A stretch of 64,000 bases of DNA from Dastarcus helophoroides (lineage: Eukaryota > Arthropoda > Insecta > Coleoptera > Bothrideridae), in NCBI GenBank assembly GCA_028583605.1, contig CM053337.1:16617664-16681663 (forward strand), given 5' to 3'. A program made the position numbers and the translations under genes. Below the pieces are notes generated by a model. That model saw only the letters and a program-made list of their open reading frames with translations. It searched no databases and had not been told where the DNA came from. Each line of letters begins with the position of its first letter. Positions within the stretch are counted from its first letter, which is position 1. Shown in pieces: positions 1 to 9,541 of this stretch.

Positions 1-807
1 AAGTAAGCCGCAGGTGATCCAACGGGCAAAATCGCTTCGATGTTACGTCAGATGGTCGAATTTGACTGGATCACGCTTCTGGGCTCGAGCGAAAATGTTG
101 CTGACTTTTACCTTATTGATAATTTGAAAGTGACCTGACACAATTATCAGAACTTGCTTAACCATAAACGGCCGGGCAAGAAACGATATTAAAATCGTGT
201 GTGTGTAATTCAGCGACGGAAATGTTGCTCAAGTATAATTACGTTTGACACTTTTGACGGCGTTACAAACCGACGACAACCAGAAGAAAAAAAAAAGTTG
301 CGTGTTATACATTTTAATTGGCGTTGCTAAATCTCGACGGTATCGGCGCCGAAAATCGTTTAGAAACGCTCTTTTGTTGTTTCGTACTGAAATCTTAATT
401 CTTCCGCGGCCTATTGTGCAAAAACCGATTATATTTAGGTCGATCGTATATCTTTTGTTTCCATACGATATACCTTCGACGTCATATGCAAGTATCATTT
501 ACGCCTACCTGCTACCATTTTTGCTGCCGAGAAATCTGCATTCCAATGGAGTTTTTCGCAAAGCCGCAGAATGTCAGTTGTCCGTTCAATTCGGCCGCTA
601 TTTCACTCTGAGGCTTTGCTTAGTGGTTACGACAGGGCACTAAAAATACTTGTTAGAATTTCTCGCTATAGTGAAAGTAAGTTTGGGAAATTTCTTTGTT
701 CGCTGAAATATGTTTTAATCAAAAGGTCGATATTTCAGCCTTTGATTGGATTATTTCAGTAGCTATCGGTTGTGTAAAGAGCACATATTTCTTTAAACTT
801 CAAACCT
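1..807. other. Single-copy flank, no gene recognised
   Basis: Mixed-composition sequence without tandem structure. The longest open frame (245-643, + strand, 132 codons) has no recognisable domain, no splice context I can defend and a low-complexity basic start, so it is not called a gene. A perfect 10-bp inverted repeat, GCTGAAATAT, lies at 702-711 and 730-739 with an 18-nt loop. Confidence 0.5.
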
Positions 808-897
808 TTAGGTTTTGTGTCTGTACAAACGTTAAAGTCTCCAAAATATCAAAGGGACGTGGAGATTTGAACGTTTGTGCAGACGAGAAACCCAAAC
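808..897. repeat. Head-to-head pair of core modules
   Basis: Two copies of the 33-bp core face each other. The left copy (808-843) is in minus sense and the right copy (859-894) is in plus sense, reading GGAGATTTGAACG then TTTGTGCAGACGAGAAACC. The arms match at most positions over about 34 bp with a ~15-bp centre, so the segment could fold as a hairpin. It is the first occurrence of the core in the window. Confidence 0.75.
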
Positions 898-1147
898 AAA
901 TATTAACGTTTAAAGTCCTGAAGTTAATTAAAAGGTTTCTAAACTAGCACTAGCGTGAAAAATTAAATCTAAATACCTAACTATAAATTCAAATTTTATT
1001 CTAGGTTAAGTTCTCTGTTAGGTTTTTTCAAAACAACATTTGAAAGAATCCTCGATTCGTTTCGAAGTTAATCAATTCAATAAAAAGAAGAATTTCGCTT
1101 TTGCACCTGTGTTTCATCAAAATATTATAGTTTACAACAAAAAAATA

Positions 1148-1637
1148 GCTCGTATAGGCGAATTGCCCGGAGATTTCAACGCGAATGTAACAATGGATAT
1201 TAAATTTGGGAGATTTCAAGGCTCGTATAAACGAGTTGCTAGGAGATTTCAATGATTGTATAGACGAGTTGCCCGGAGATATCAACGCTCGTATAGGCAA
1301 GTTGCTCGGAGATTTCAACGCTCGTATTAGCGAGTTTCCCGGATATTTCAACGTTTGTATAGGCGAGTTGCCCGAAGATATCAACGTTTGTATAGGCGAG
1401 CTGCCCGGAGATTTCAACGCTCGTATTAGCAAGTTGTCGGGAGATTTTTAACGCTCGTATAGACGAGTTGCCCGGAAATTTCAAACCTCGTATTAGCGAG
1501 TTTCTCGGAGATTTCAACATTTGTATAGACGAGCTGCCCGGAGTTTTCAACGCTCGTATTAGCAAGTTGTCGGGAGATTTTTAACGCTCGTATAAGGCGA
1601 GTTGCAAGGGAAATTTCAATGCTCGTTTAGACGAATA
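1148..1637 (+). repeat. 33-bp tandem array, plus sense
   Basis: About 14 head-to-tail units. Successive box A starts at 1271, 1304 and 1337 are exactly 33 bp apart. Typical sense sequence is CCCGGAGATTTCAACGCTCG followed by TATTAGCGAGTT. Because 33 is divisible by three, an 11-residue peptide repeat containing GDFNARI is open over 1206-1451. Frame-breaking one-base indels at about 1448 and 1590 show the frame is not maintained. Confidence 0.9.
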
Positions 1638-1962
1638 GAAAAAACTGAAATTTCCACAAAAATAGAAATTTTGAAAGTTTTAATTGTAAAAAAATCAAAA
1701 TTTAAAAAAATTAAAATTTTATATAAAAAGTCATAATTCGGTGTCGAAGGTTTAAAAAAAACATTTTGAATGTGTTATCTAGTTTAAGAGTTCAAACATA
1801 AATATAAAATTTACAACAAATGAGACTTATGTACATAATCAAGCCTGAAACTGAAAGATTTTGAGTAATTGGAAGCAAAAATCCAAGATAAGAGTTGACA
1901 TTTTGAGTTTAACTGCTAATCTTAGGGGAAAAAAGTTAAAAGAATAAGAAATATAAACGAAA
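1638..1962. other. A/T-rich filler
   Basis: Runs of A and T with short direct repeats of AAAATT type; no core copies, no gene and no clear tandem period. It separates two 33-bp arrays. Confidence 0.6.
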
Positions 1963-1964
1963 AA

Positions 1965-2425
1965 TTGGGAGACTTCAATGAACGCATAGGTGAAATATAT
2001 TGGAAGACTTTAATGTACGTATAAGCGAAAAACCGTTAGACTTTAATGCTCATATAAGTGAGAAATCGATATACTTTAACGCTCCTATAAGCGAGAATCC
2101 GGGAGATTTTAACGCTCGTATAAGCGTGAATCTGGGAGACTTTAACGCTTGCATAAGCGAGAGTCGGGGAGACTTTAACGCCTGTATAAGCGAGAGAGAA
2201 TTTAGGAGACTTTAACGCCCATATAAGCGGGAATTTGAGAGACTTTAACGCTCGTATAAGTGAGAATTTGGGAGATTTTAATGCTTGTATAAGCAAAAAT
2301 CTGGCAGTTTTTAAAGCTAGATAAGCGAGAGTCTGGGAGACTTTAACGCTTGTATAAGCAAGAATCTGAGAGACTATAATGCATGGATAAACAAGAAATT
2401 AGGTGAGTTTATTGCGCGTATAAGC
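1965..2425 (+). repeat. 33-bp tandem array, plus sense
   Basis: About 13 diverged units of the form GGGAGACTTTAACGCTTG followed by CATAAGCGAGAGTC. Spacing is mostly 33 bp with occasional indels, for example near 2195. Box A is mostly the GACTTTAACGC version, unlike the GATTTCAACGC version of the preceding array, so the two arrays are separate subfamilies. Confidence 0.88.
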
Positions 2426-2514
2426 GCGAAGCTCAAAGTATTTAGAGTACAAAAAAACAAAAAACCAAGGATACGCATAAGTAAGAAATATTGTGTATAA
2501 AGCTAGGAAATTGG

Positions 2515-2710
2515 CATATTTTAACGTACAAAACAAATTGGAATTCGAGAGACTTTAACGCACGTATAAAACTACAACTAAAAGATTTTGGCGCAAGAAA
2601 TAGAGATTTTAACGCCTGCGTAAGAAAGAAACTTGGAGACTTTAATGCACGTGAAAACAAGAAACCGAGAGACTTCAATGCTCGCAAAAGCATGGAACTG
2701 CGCATGTAAA
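2515..2710 (+). repeat. Short degenerate 33-bp array, plus sense
   Basis: Five to six diverged units, such as GGAGACTTTAATGCACG at 2636 and AGAGACTTCAATGCTCG at 2669 (33 bp apart). The units before 2600 are partly truncated. Confidence 0.8.
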
Positions 2711-3480
2711 CCAAAAGACTGATAAAAAATAGAATTTCTCCAAATACATTTCAAGTTAAACGACAAAATCGAAGCTAATACATGTCGACAATGTGGCGAA
2801 ATGCCGAAGCTACTCGGTCGATTAGCGGGATTGCTCAAATGGTATAATTACAATTATTTTCTACTGTCATTGATCAATTAAATTTGGTGGTACGCCCACC
2901 TGATTTCGGATCGTTGACTGCTTTCGCAATCGTTTGTTATTGTCGATTGTTGTTCGATGGAAGGTGGCAAAATATAAATCCGGCTCGTTCTAGAAAATTA
3001 TGCTAACACGCGCTCGCCCTTCTAACTCACGTGCAACTACTAGGAGATTGTTGGCGATATGGTAAACGGATTACATTACAAAAGGAATTTTGCCTTGCCG
3101 GTAAACAGCGCGCACTTGATCAGATTTATAATTTATTGGGACTTCGGAAAACTGCAAGGTGAAACGAATAAAATGTCCGAGTGACTTAAGTTTTAAAAGA
3201 AGGTGTCTAAGGAAACGAAATTATTATTTAAACAATGTCAATTCGAGTCTTATTGCCCCGAAGGCGAAGCAAAAATTTAAAATATTCCAATAAAACAAAA
3301 CATTCATGCCAAATAACATTCGTATGCAAATTTGCCAAACTTTGGAGTTGTTTTGCATGAAAACATGTTGTGAATATTTAATTTTTATGGGGCGCTGTCG
3401 CAGTAGCTTAGAACAAAAATAAATTGTTACATTCTTCAAAGAAAACAGCTGAATTCCTTTACGTGGAGATTTGACTTGAT
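2711..3480. other. Single-copy island 1
   Basis: Non-repetitive sequence with more even base composition than the arrays. It holds short words typical of insect non-coding regulatory DNA (TGATCAATTAA near 2872, CACGTG near 3029) and a GGTGG-TACGC-CCACC dyad near 2887. No coding exon is recognisable and a regulatory role is only inferred. Confidence 0.4.
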
Positions 3481-3499
3481 GGTTAATTCCCTTCACTGC

Positions 3500-3645
3500 T
3501 TTTACGAAAAACTTTCTCTTTTTTCTGGATTTCTTTTACTCATTCTTTCGTTCCTTTCCTCTCTTTCTTCGCCCACTCTCTCTTTTTTCGTTTTATCTCT
3601 TTGTCTTTTTTCGCCCTCTCTCTTTTTATTAATTCCTAGTATGTT
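3500..3645. repeat. Polypyrimidine tract
   Basis: About 145 bp almost entirely C and T on the plus strand (runs of CTTTCT, TCTCTC and TTTTTTC) with no fixed period. Such a tract can adopt triplex (H-DNA) structures. It abuts the 5' end of the 219-bp higher-order array. Confidence 0.75.
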
Positions 3646-3649
3646 TGCT

Positions 3650-5440
3650 TCTTGCTTATACAAAATCTCTCAATTTCTTACTTGTACGTGCGTTAAAGTC
3701 TCTTAGTTTCTGGCTTGTTCGGCCATTAAAGTCTCTCAGTTTATCGCTTGTACGCGCATTAAAGTCTCTCTATGTCTTACTTATGCGTATGTTAAAGTTT
3801 ATCAGCATTTAGTTTATACGAGCATTAAGATCTTTCAGTTTCTTACTTGTACGCGCATTTGTATTCCAGTTTCTCACGTTAAAATCTGTCAATTTCTCAC
3901 TTGTACGTGCGTTAAAGTCTCTTCGATTCTGGCTTGTTTGGCCATTAAAGTCTCTCAGTTAATCGCTTTTGTTCGCTCATTAAAGTCTCTCAGTTTCTCG
4001 CTTGTACGCGCATTAAAGTCTCTCAATGTCTTACTTATGCGTATGTTATTTGAACGCGCATTTGTCTTTCAGTTTCTTACGTTAAAATCTCTCAATTTCT
4101 CACTTATGCGTGCGTTAAAGTCTCTTAGTTTCTGGCTTGTTCGCTCATTAAAGTCTCTCAGTTTATCGCTTGTACGCGCATTAAAGTCTCTCAATGTTTT
4201 ATTTATGTGTACGTTAAAGTCTATCAGTGTCTCGTTTATACGAACATAAACATCTTTCAGCTTCTTACTTGTACGAGCATTTGTCTCTCAGTTTCTTACG
4301 TTAAAATCTCTCAATTTCTCACTTATGCGTGCGTTAAAGTCTCTTAGTTTCTGGCTTGTTCGCTCATTAAAGTCTCTCAGTTTATCGCTTGTACGCGCAT
4401 TAAAGTCTCTCAATGTTTTATTTATGTGTACGTTAAAGTCTATCAGTGTCTCGTTTATACGAACATAAACATCTTTCAGCTTCTTACTTGTACGAGCATT
4501 TGTCTCTCAGTTTCTTACGTTAAAATCTCTCAATTTCTCACTTATGCGTGCGTTAAAGTCTCTTAGTTTCTGGCTTGTTCGCTCATTAAAGTCTCTCAGT
4601 TTATCGCTTGTACGCGCATTAAAGTCTCTCAATGTTTTATTTATGTGTACGTTAAAGTCTATCAGTGTCTCGTTTATACGAACATAAGAATCTTTCAGCT
4701 TCTTACTTGTACGCGCATTTGTCTCTTAGTTTCTAACGTTAAAATCTCTGAATATCTCACTTATGCGTGCGTTAAAGTCTCTTAGTTTCTAGCTTGTTCG
4801 CTCATTAAAGTCTCTCAGTTTATCGCTTGTACGCGCATTAAAGTCTCTCAATGTTTTATTTACGTGTATGTTGAAGTCTATCAGTGTCTCGTTTATACGA
4901 ACATAAAAATCTTTCAGCTTCTTACTTGTACGCGCATTTGTCTCTCAGTTTCTTACGTTAAAATCTCTCAATTTTTCACTTGTACGTGCGTTAAAGTCTC
5001 TTAGTTTCTGGCTTGTTCGCTCATTAAAGTCTCTCAGTTTATCGCTTGTACGCGCATTAAAGTCTCTCAATGTCTTACTTATGTGTATGTCAAAGTTTAT
5101 CAGTATCTAGTTTATACGAACATTAAAATTGTTTAGCTTCTTACTTGTACGAGCATTTGTCTTTCAGTTTCTTACGTTAAAATCTGTCAATTTCTCACTT
5201 GTACGTGCGTTAAAGTCTCATAGTTTCTGTCTTGTTCGCTCATTAAAGTCTCTCAGTTTATCGCTTGTACGCGCATTAAAGTCTCTCAATGTCTTACTTA
5301 TGCGCACGTTAAAATCTATTAGCATATCGCTTATACGAACATTAGAGTCTTTCAGCTTTTTCTTGTACGCGCATTTGTCTCTCAGTTTCTTGCTCGTGCC
5401 TGCTTTAAAGTCTCTTACTTTTTCGCAAAAAGAAGGGAAC
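3650..5440 (-). repeat. 219-bp higher-order repeat of 33-mers
   Basis: Core modules are in minus sense (GCGTTAAAGTCTCTTAG and relatives). A short module starting GCATTTGTCT recurs at 4058, 4277, 4496, 4715, 4934, 5153 and 5371, that is every 219 bp (last interval 218). Each period holds six 33-bp modules plus one truncated 21-bp module (6 x 33 + 21 = 219). Modules at the same rank in different periods are far more alike than neighbours within a period. The preceding interval (3855-4058) is 203 bp. The open frames at 3938-4249 and 5129-5449 follow from the 3-divisible period. Confidence 0.93.
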
Positions 5441-5454
5441 ATTTCGTAAAAAGT

Positions 5455-5718
5455 GTAAATTGGACTCTATTTGGCACAGTTTTGACTTTTTTGAAAATCT
5501 CGAGACTTTTCAAAATTTCAACTTTTCTCGCCATTTTGTTTGTTTTTGAGAATTTCAACGTTATTTTACAGTTGGGCAATTTTTTTCCATGATCGATTTT
5601 TTTTTAATTTTGACGAAGTTGTCGAAGTTTTGACTTTATTCCAAAATTTTGATTTTTCCAAATTTTGATTTTTTTCAAAATTTTGACATTTCTCGATGTT
5701 TTGACTCTTTTTTTTTAA
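5455..5718. other. T-rich degenerate filler
   Basis: Repeated words of the type TTTTGACTTTTTTCAAAATTT with no strict period. Similar filler recurs at 11.8, 13.2 and 15.3-17.1 kb, and in complement inside the 23.4-29.7 kb satellite, so it may be a decayed old repeat. No gene seen. Confidence 0.6.
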
Positions 5719-5794
5719 ATTGATATACAAATCTTGTTCCCCGAAACCGAGCACAATTAAAAAACACAACAACAACAACAGTTGCTTGCTTTTT
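5719..5794 (-). mobile_element. Fragment of retroelement-like sequence, copy 1
   Basis: About 75 bp matching the element at 58.4 kb in the same order: TTGTTCC, CGAAACC, an A-rich block, then AACACAACAACAACAACAG and GTTGCT. Similarity stops just after GTTGCT, where the other copy continues into its hammerhead-like motif. The CAA triplet is expanded here. Read on the minus strand, this is a fragment starting AGCAAC. The family is not identified; a Penelope-like origin is inference. Confidence 0.55.
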
Positions 5795-5799
5795 TTTAA

Positions 5800-6010
5800 A
5801 CTTCTGGTTTAAAAACAATCACAATTTAAATGGGAAAGTTTGCAAAAAAATGTCAAACTTAAAAAAAACGGAATATTTAATTTTTTAAAACTTAAATTCA
5901 CAAAAAAGGAAATTTTTTAAAAAAAGCGTAATTTTAGGAAAAAAAAAGTCAAAACTTTAAATAAAAGCAGAAAGTCTGAGAATCGAATTTTCGTAAAAGT
6001 CAACTTATTA
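5800..6010. other. A/T-rich filler
   Basis: Poly-A and poly-T rich sequence with no core, gene or tandem period, ending where the next 33-bp array begins. Confidence 0.6.
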
Positions 6011-8564
6011 AAAAAATAATAAGAGACTTTAACAAATTAACAAGCAAGAAACTGAAAGATTTAAACGCACGCGACATTTTAACAAGCGATAAGCTGAAAA
6101 ATTTAACGTTCATATAAGCGAGATAATAAGAGACTTTAAAGTAAGTATAAACAAGAAAATAAGAGACTTTAACGAGCTAACAAGCGAAAAACTTTAAACG
6201 CACGTGAGACTTTAACGAACAAACGAGAAATTGAGAGACTTTAACATACAAGAATCTGAGAAATTTTGACGTCTGTACAAGCGAGAAACTGAGAGACTTT
6301 AACGTACACCTAGACAAGAAACTGAGTTATTTTAACGAACTCAAGCTAGAACTGAGGGATTTTGACGCACGTCTTAGCGAGAAACAGAGAGATTTTAACG
6401 TGCGTACAAATAAGAATTTAACTCGCTAGCAAGAACTGAGAAATTTTGACGCACGTATTAGCGAGAAACTAAGAGACTTTAACGTACACCTAGACAAGAA
6501 ACTGAGTTATTTTAACGAACTTAAGCTAGAACTGAGGGATTTTGACGCACGTCTTAGCGAGAAACAGAGAGATTTTAACGCGCGTACAAATAAGAATTTA
6601 ACTCGCTAGCGAGAACTGAGAGATTCTGACTCACGTATTAGCGAGAAACTAAGAGACTTTAACGAGCGTACAAGCAAAAAGCTGAGAAATTTCAACGTTC
6701 GTATAAGCGAGATACTGAGTAAACATAAAAGAAATTGAGGTATTTTAACGCAGGTACAAGCGAAAAGCTGAGAAATTTTAACGTTCGTGTAAGCGAGAAA
6801 CTGAGAGACTTTAACGTTGGCACAGACAAGAAACCCATTTATTTTAACGATCTCACAAGCGAGATTTACGAGATTTTAATGCACGCATTAGCTCGAAACT
6901 AAGAGATTTTAACCTAAGTATGAACAAGAAAATAAGAGATTTTAACTAGCGAACAAGCGAAAAACTGAAAGATTTTAACGCATGCAATACTTCAACGTAA
7001 AAACAAAAACTTGAGAGACTTTAACGCACGTACAAGCGAGAAACTAAGAAATTTTAACATTGATATAAGCGAGATACTGAGAGACTTTAACGTAAACATA
7101 AGCAAGAAAATAAGAGACTTTAACGAGTTAGCAAGCGAGAAACTGATTAATTTAAATGCTCGCGAGACTTGAATGTATAAACAGGAAATTGAAAGACTTT
7201 ATTACACGTGCAAGATATGAGAAGCTGAGAGACGTTAACGTACGCATAAACAAGAAACTAAGTTATTTTAACAAGCTCAGAAGCAAGAACTAAGAGATTT
7301 TGATGCACGTATTATCGAGAAATTGGGAGATTTTAACGCAAATATGGAAAAAATAGGAGACTTTAACGAGCTAACAAGCGAGAAACTAAAAGATTTAAAC
7401 GCATGCAACGTATAAACAAGAAATTGGGAGACTTTAACGAACGTAGAAACGAAAAGCTGAGAAATTTTAACGTTCGTATAAGCGAGAAACTGAGAGACTT
7501 TAACGTACACATAGACAAGAAACTGAGTTATTTTAACGAACTCAAACTAGAACTAAGAGATTTTGACGCACGGCTTAGCGAGAAACAGAGAGACTTCAAC
7601 GCGCGTGCAAATAAGATTTTAACTCGCTAGCGAGAACTGAGAGATTTTGATGCACGTATTAGCGGGAAACTAAGAGACTTTAACGCGCGTACAAGCAAGA
7701 AGCAGAGAAATTTCACCGTTCGTATAAGCGAGATACTGAATAAACAAGAAACTGAGACGTTTCAACCATCTCACAAGCGAGAACTATGAGATTTTGACGC
7801 ACGCATTAGCTCGAAACTAAGAGATCTTAACGTAAGTATGAACAAGAAAGTAAGAGATTTTAATTAGCGAACAAGCGAAAAACTGAAAGATTTGAACGCT
7901 TGCAATACTTCAACGTAAAAACAAAAACTTGAGAGACTTTAACGCACGTACAAGCGAGAAACTAAGAAATTTTAACATTGGTATAAGCGAGATACAGAGA
8001 GACTTTAACGCAAACATAAGCAAGAAAATAAGAAACTTTAACGAGCTAGCAAGCGAGAAACTGATTAATTTAAATGCTCGCAAGACTTGAATGTATAAGC
8101 AAAAAATTGAAAGACCTTATTGTGCGTGCAAGAGAGAAGCTAAGATACGTTAACGTATGCATAAACAAGAAACTAAGTTATTTTAACGAGCTCACAAGCA
8201 AGAACTAAGAAATTTTACGCACGTATTATCAAGAAACTGGAAGATTTTAACGTAAATAAACAAAAAAAATAAGAGACTTTAACGAGCTAGCAAGCGAGAA
8301 ACTGAAAAGTTTAGAACACATGCAACGTATAAACAAGAAATTGGGAGACTTTAACGAACGTAGAAACGAAAAGCTGAGAAACTTTAATGTTTGTACAAGC
8401 GAGAAACTGAGATACTTTAACATACGCATAGTCAAGAAACCCAGTTATTTCAACGAATTTAAGCTAGAACTAAGAGATTTTGATGCACGTCTTAGCGAGA
8501 AGTAGAGTGACTTTAACGCGCGTACAAGTAAGATTTTAACTCCTTAGCGAGAACCGAGAGATTT
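6011..8564 (+). repeat. 33-mer array with nested 180 and ~918-bp periods
   Basis: Plus-sense modules of the AGAGACTTTAACG type, each followed by a variable arm and AGCGAGAAACT. Two higher orders are visible. A block containing GTACACCTAGACAAG starts at 6304 and 6484 (180 bp). A larger block recurs at about 918 bp: TGCAATACTTCAACG at 6983 and 7901 (918), TGCAACGTATAAACAAG at 7404 and 8321 (917). Many modules are truncated. A local 75-codon open frame at 7403-7630 encodes diverged GDFN-containing repeats but is interrupted on both sides. Confidence 0.9.
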
Positions 8565-8565
8565 T

Positions 8566-9297
8566 GAGAGAAGAGAAGAGAAGAGAAGAGAAGAGAAGAG
8601 AAGAGAAGAGAAGAGAAGAGAAGAGAAGAGAAGAGAAGAGAAGAGAAGAGAAGAGAAGAGAAGAGAAGAGAAGAGAAGAGAAGAGAAGAGAAGAGAAGAG
8701 AAGAGAAGAGAAGAGAAGAGAAGAGAAGAGAAGAGAAGAGAAGAGAAGAGAAGAGAAGAGAAGAGAAGAGAAGAGAGAAGAGAAGAGAAGAGAAGAGAAG
8801 AGAAGAGAAGAGAAGAGAAGAGAAGAGAAGAGAAGAGAAGAGAAGAGAAGAGAAGAGAAGAGAAGAGAAGAGAAGAGAAGAGAAGAGAAGAGAAGAGAAG
8901 AGAAGAGAAGAGAAGAGAAGAGAAGAGAAGAGAAGAGAAGAGAAGAGAAGAGAAGAGAAGAGAAGAGAAGAGAAGAGAAGAGAAGAGAAGAGAAGAGAGA
9001 AGAGAAGAGAAGAGAAGAGAAGAGAAGAGAAGAGAAGAGAAGAGAAGAGAAGAGAAGAGAAGAGAAGAGAAGAGAAGAGAAGAGAAGAGAAGAGAAGAGA
9101 AGAGAAGAGAAGAGAAGAGAAGAGAAGAGAAGAGAAGAGAAGAGAAGAGAAGAGAAGAGAAGAGAAGAGAAGAGAAGAGAAGAGAAGAGAAGAGAAGAGA
9201 AGAGAAGAGAAGAGAAGAGAAGAGAAGAGAAGAGAAGAGAAGAGAAGAGAAGAGAAGAGAAGAGAAGAGAAGAGAAGAGAAGAGAAGAGAAGAGAAG
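8566..9297. repeat. (GAGAA)n microsatellite, ~730 bp
   Basis: Roughly 146 uninterrupted GAGAA pentamers, broken only by two identical phase slips (AGAGAGAAG at about 8773-8779 and 8993-9001). The left edge lies inside a 33-mer: the module GAGAGATTTTGA runs directly into GAGAAGAGAA. One strand is pure purine. Open frames on both strands (about 250-280 codons, REEKR-type and LLFSS-type) are artefacts of the pentamer. True length may differ from the assembly. Confidence 0.97.
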
Positions 9298-9541
9298 TTT
9301 CAGAAAAAAACGACCAACTTTTTAATAAATAATCGAAATTTTGACAGTCACGATTCATAAAAGGAGTCGAAGTTTATAAATAATTGCGAAATTTCAAAAG
9401 AAAAAGGCAAATACTGTAAAAAAAACACGAAATTAGAAAATAGTCAAAATTTCGAAAAAAATTTTTTACGTAAAAGATGAATTTTGAAGAAACAAAATTT
9501 TTCGAAAAAGTCCCCTAGTTAAATAATATAAATTTTCGGTC
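9298..9541. other. A-rich spacer
   Basis: About 240 bp of A-rich sequence with AATTTCGAAAA words; no core and no gene. Confidence 0.55.

Noticed and set aside
245..643. 132-codon plus-strand frame
   Set aside because: No domain, signal or homologue recognised; overlaps an open frame on the other strand and is within chance expectation for 64 kb.
8566..9297. Telomere-like repeat
   Set aside because: The unit is GAGAA, not the arthropod TTAGG type or a related telomeric motif, and it is internal to satellite DNA.
8513..9358. Open frames of 250-280 codons on both strands (REEKR and LLFSS repeats)
   Set aside because: Pure translation of a GAGAA microsatellite; any pentamer without a stop is open in all phases.
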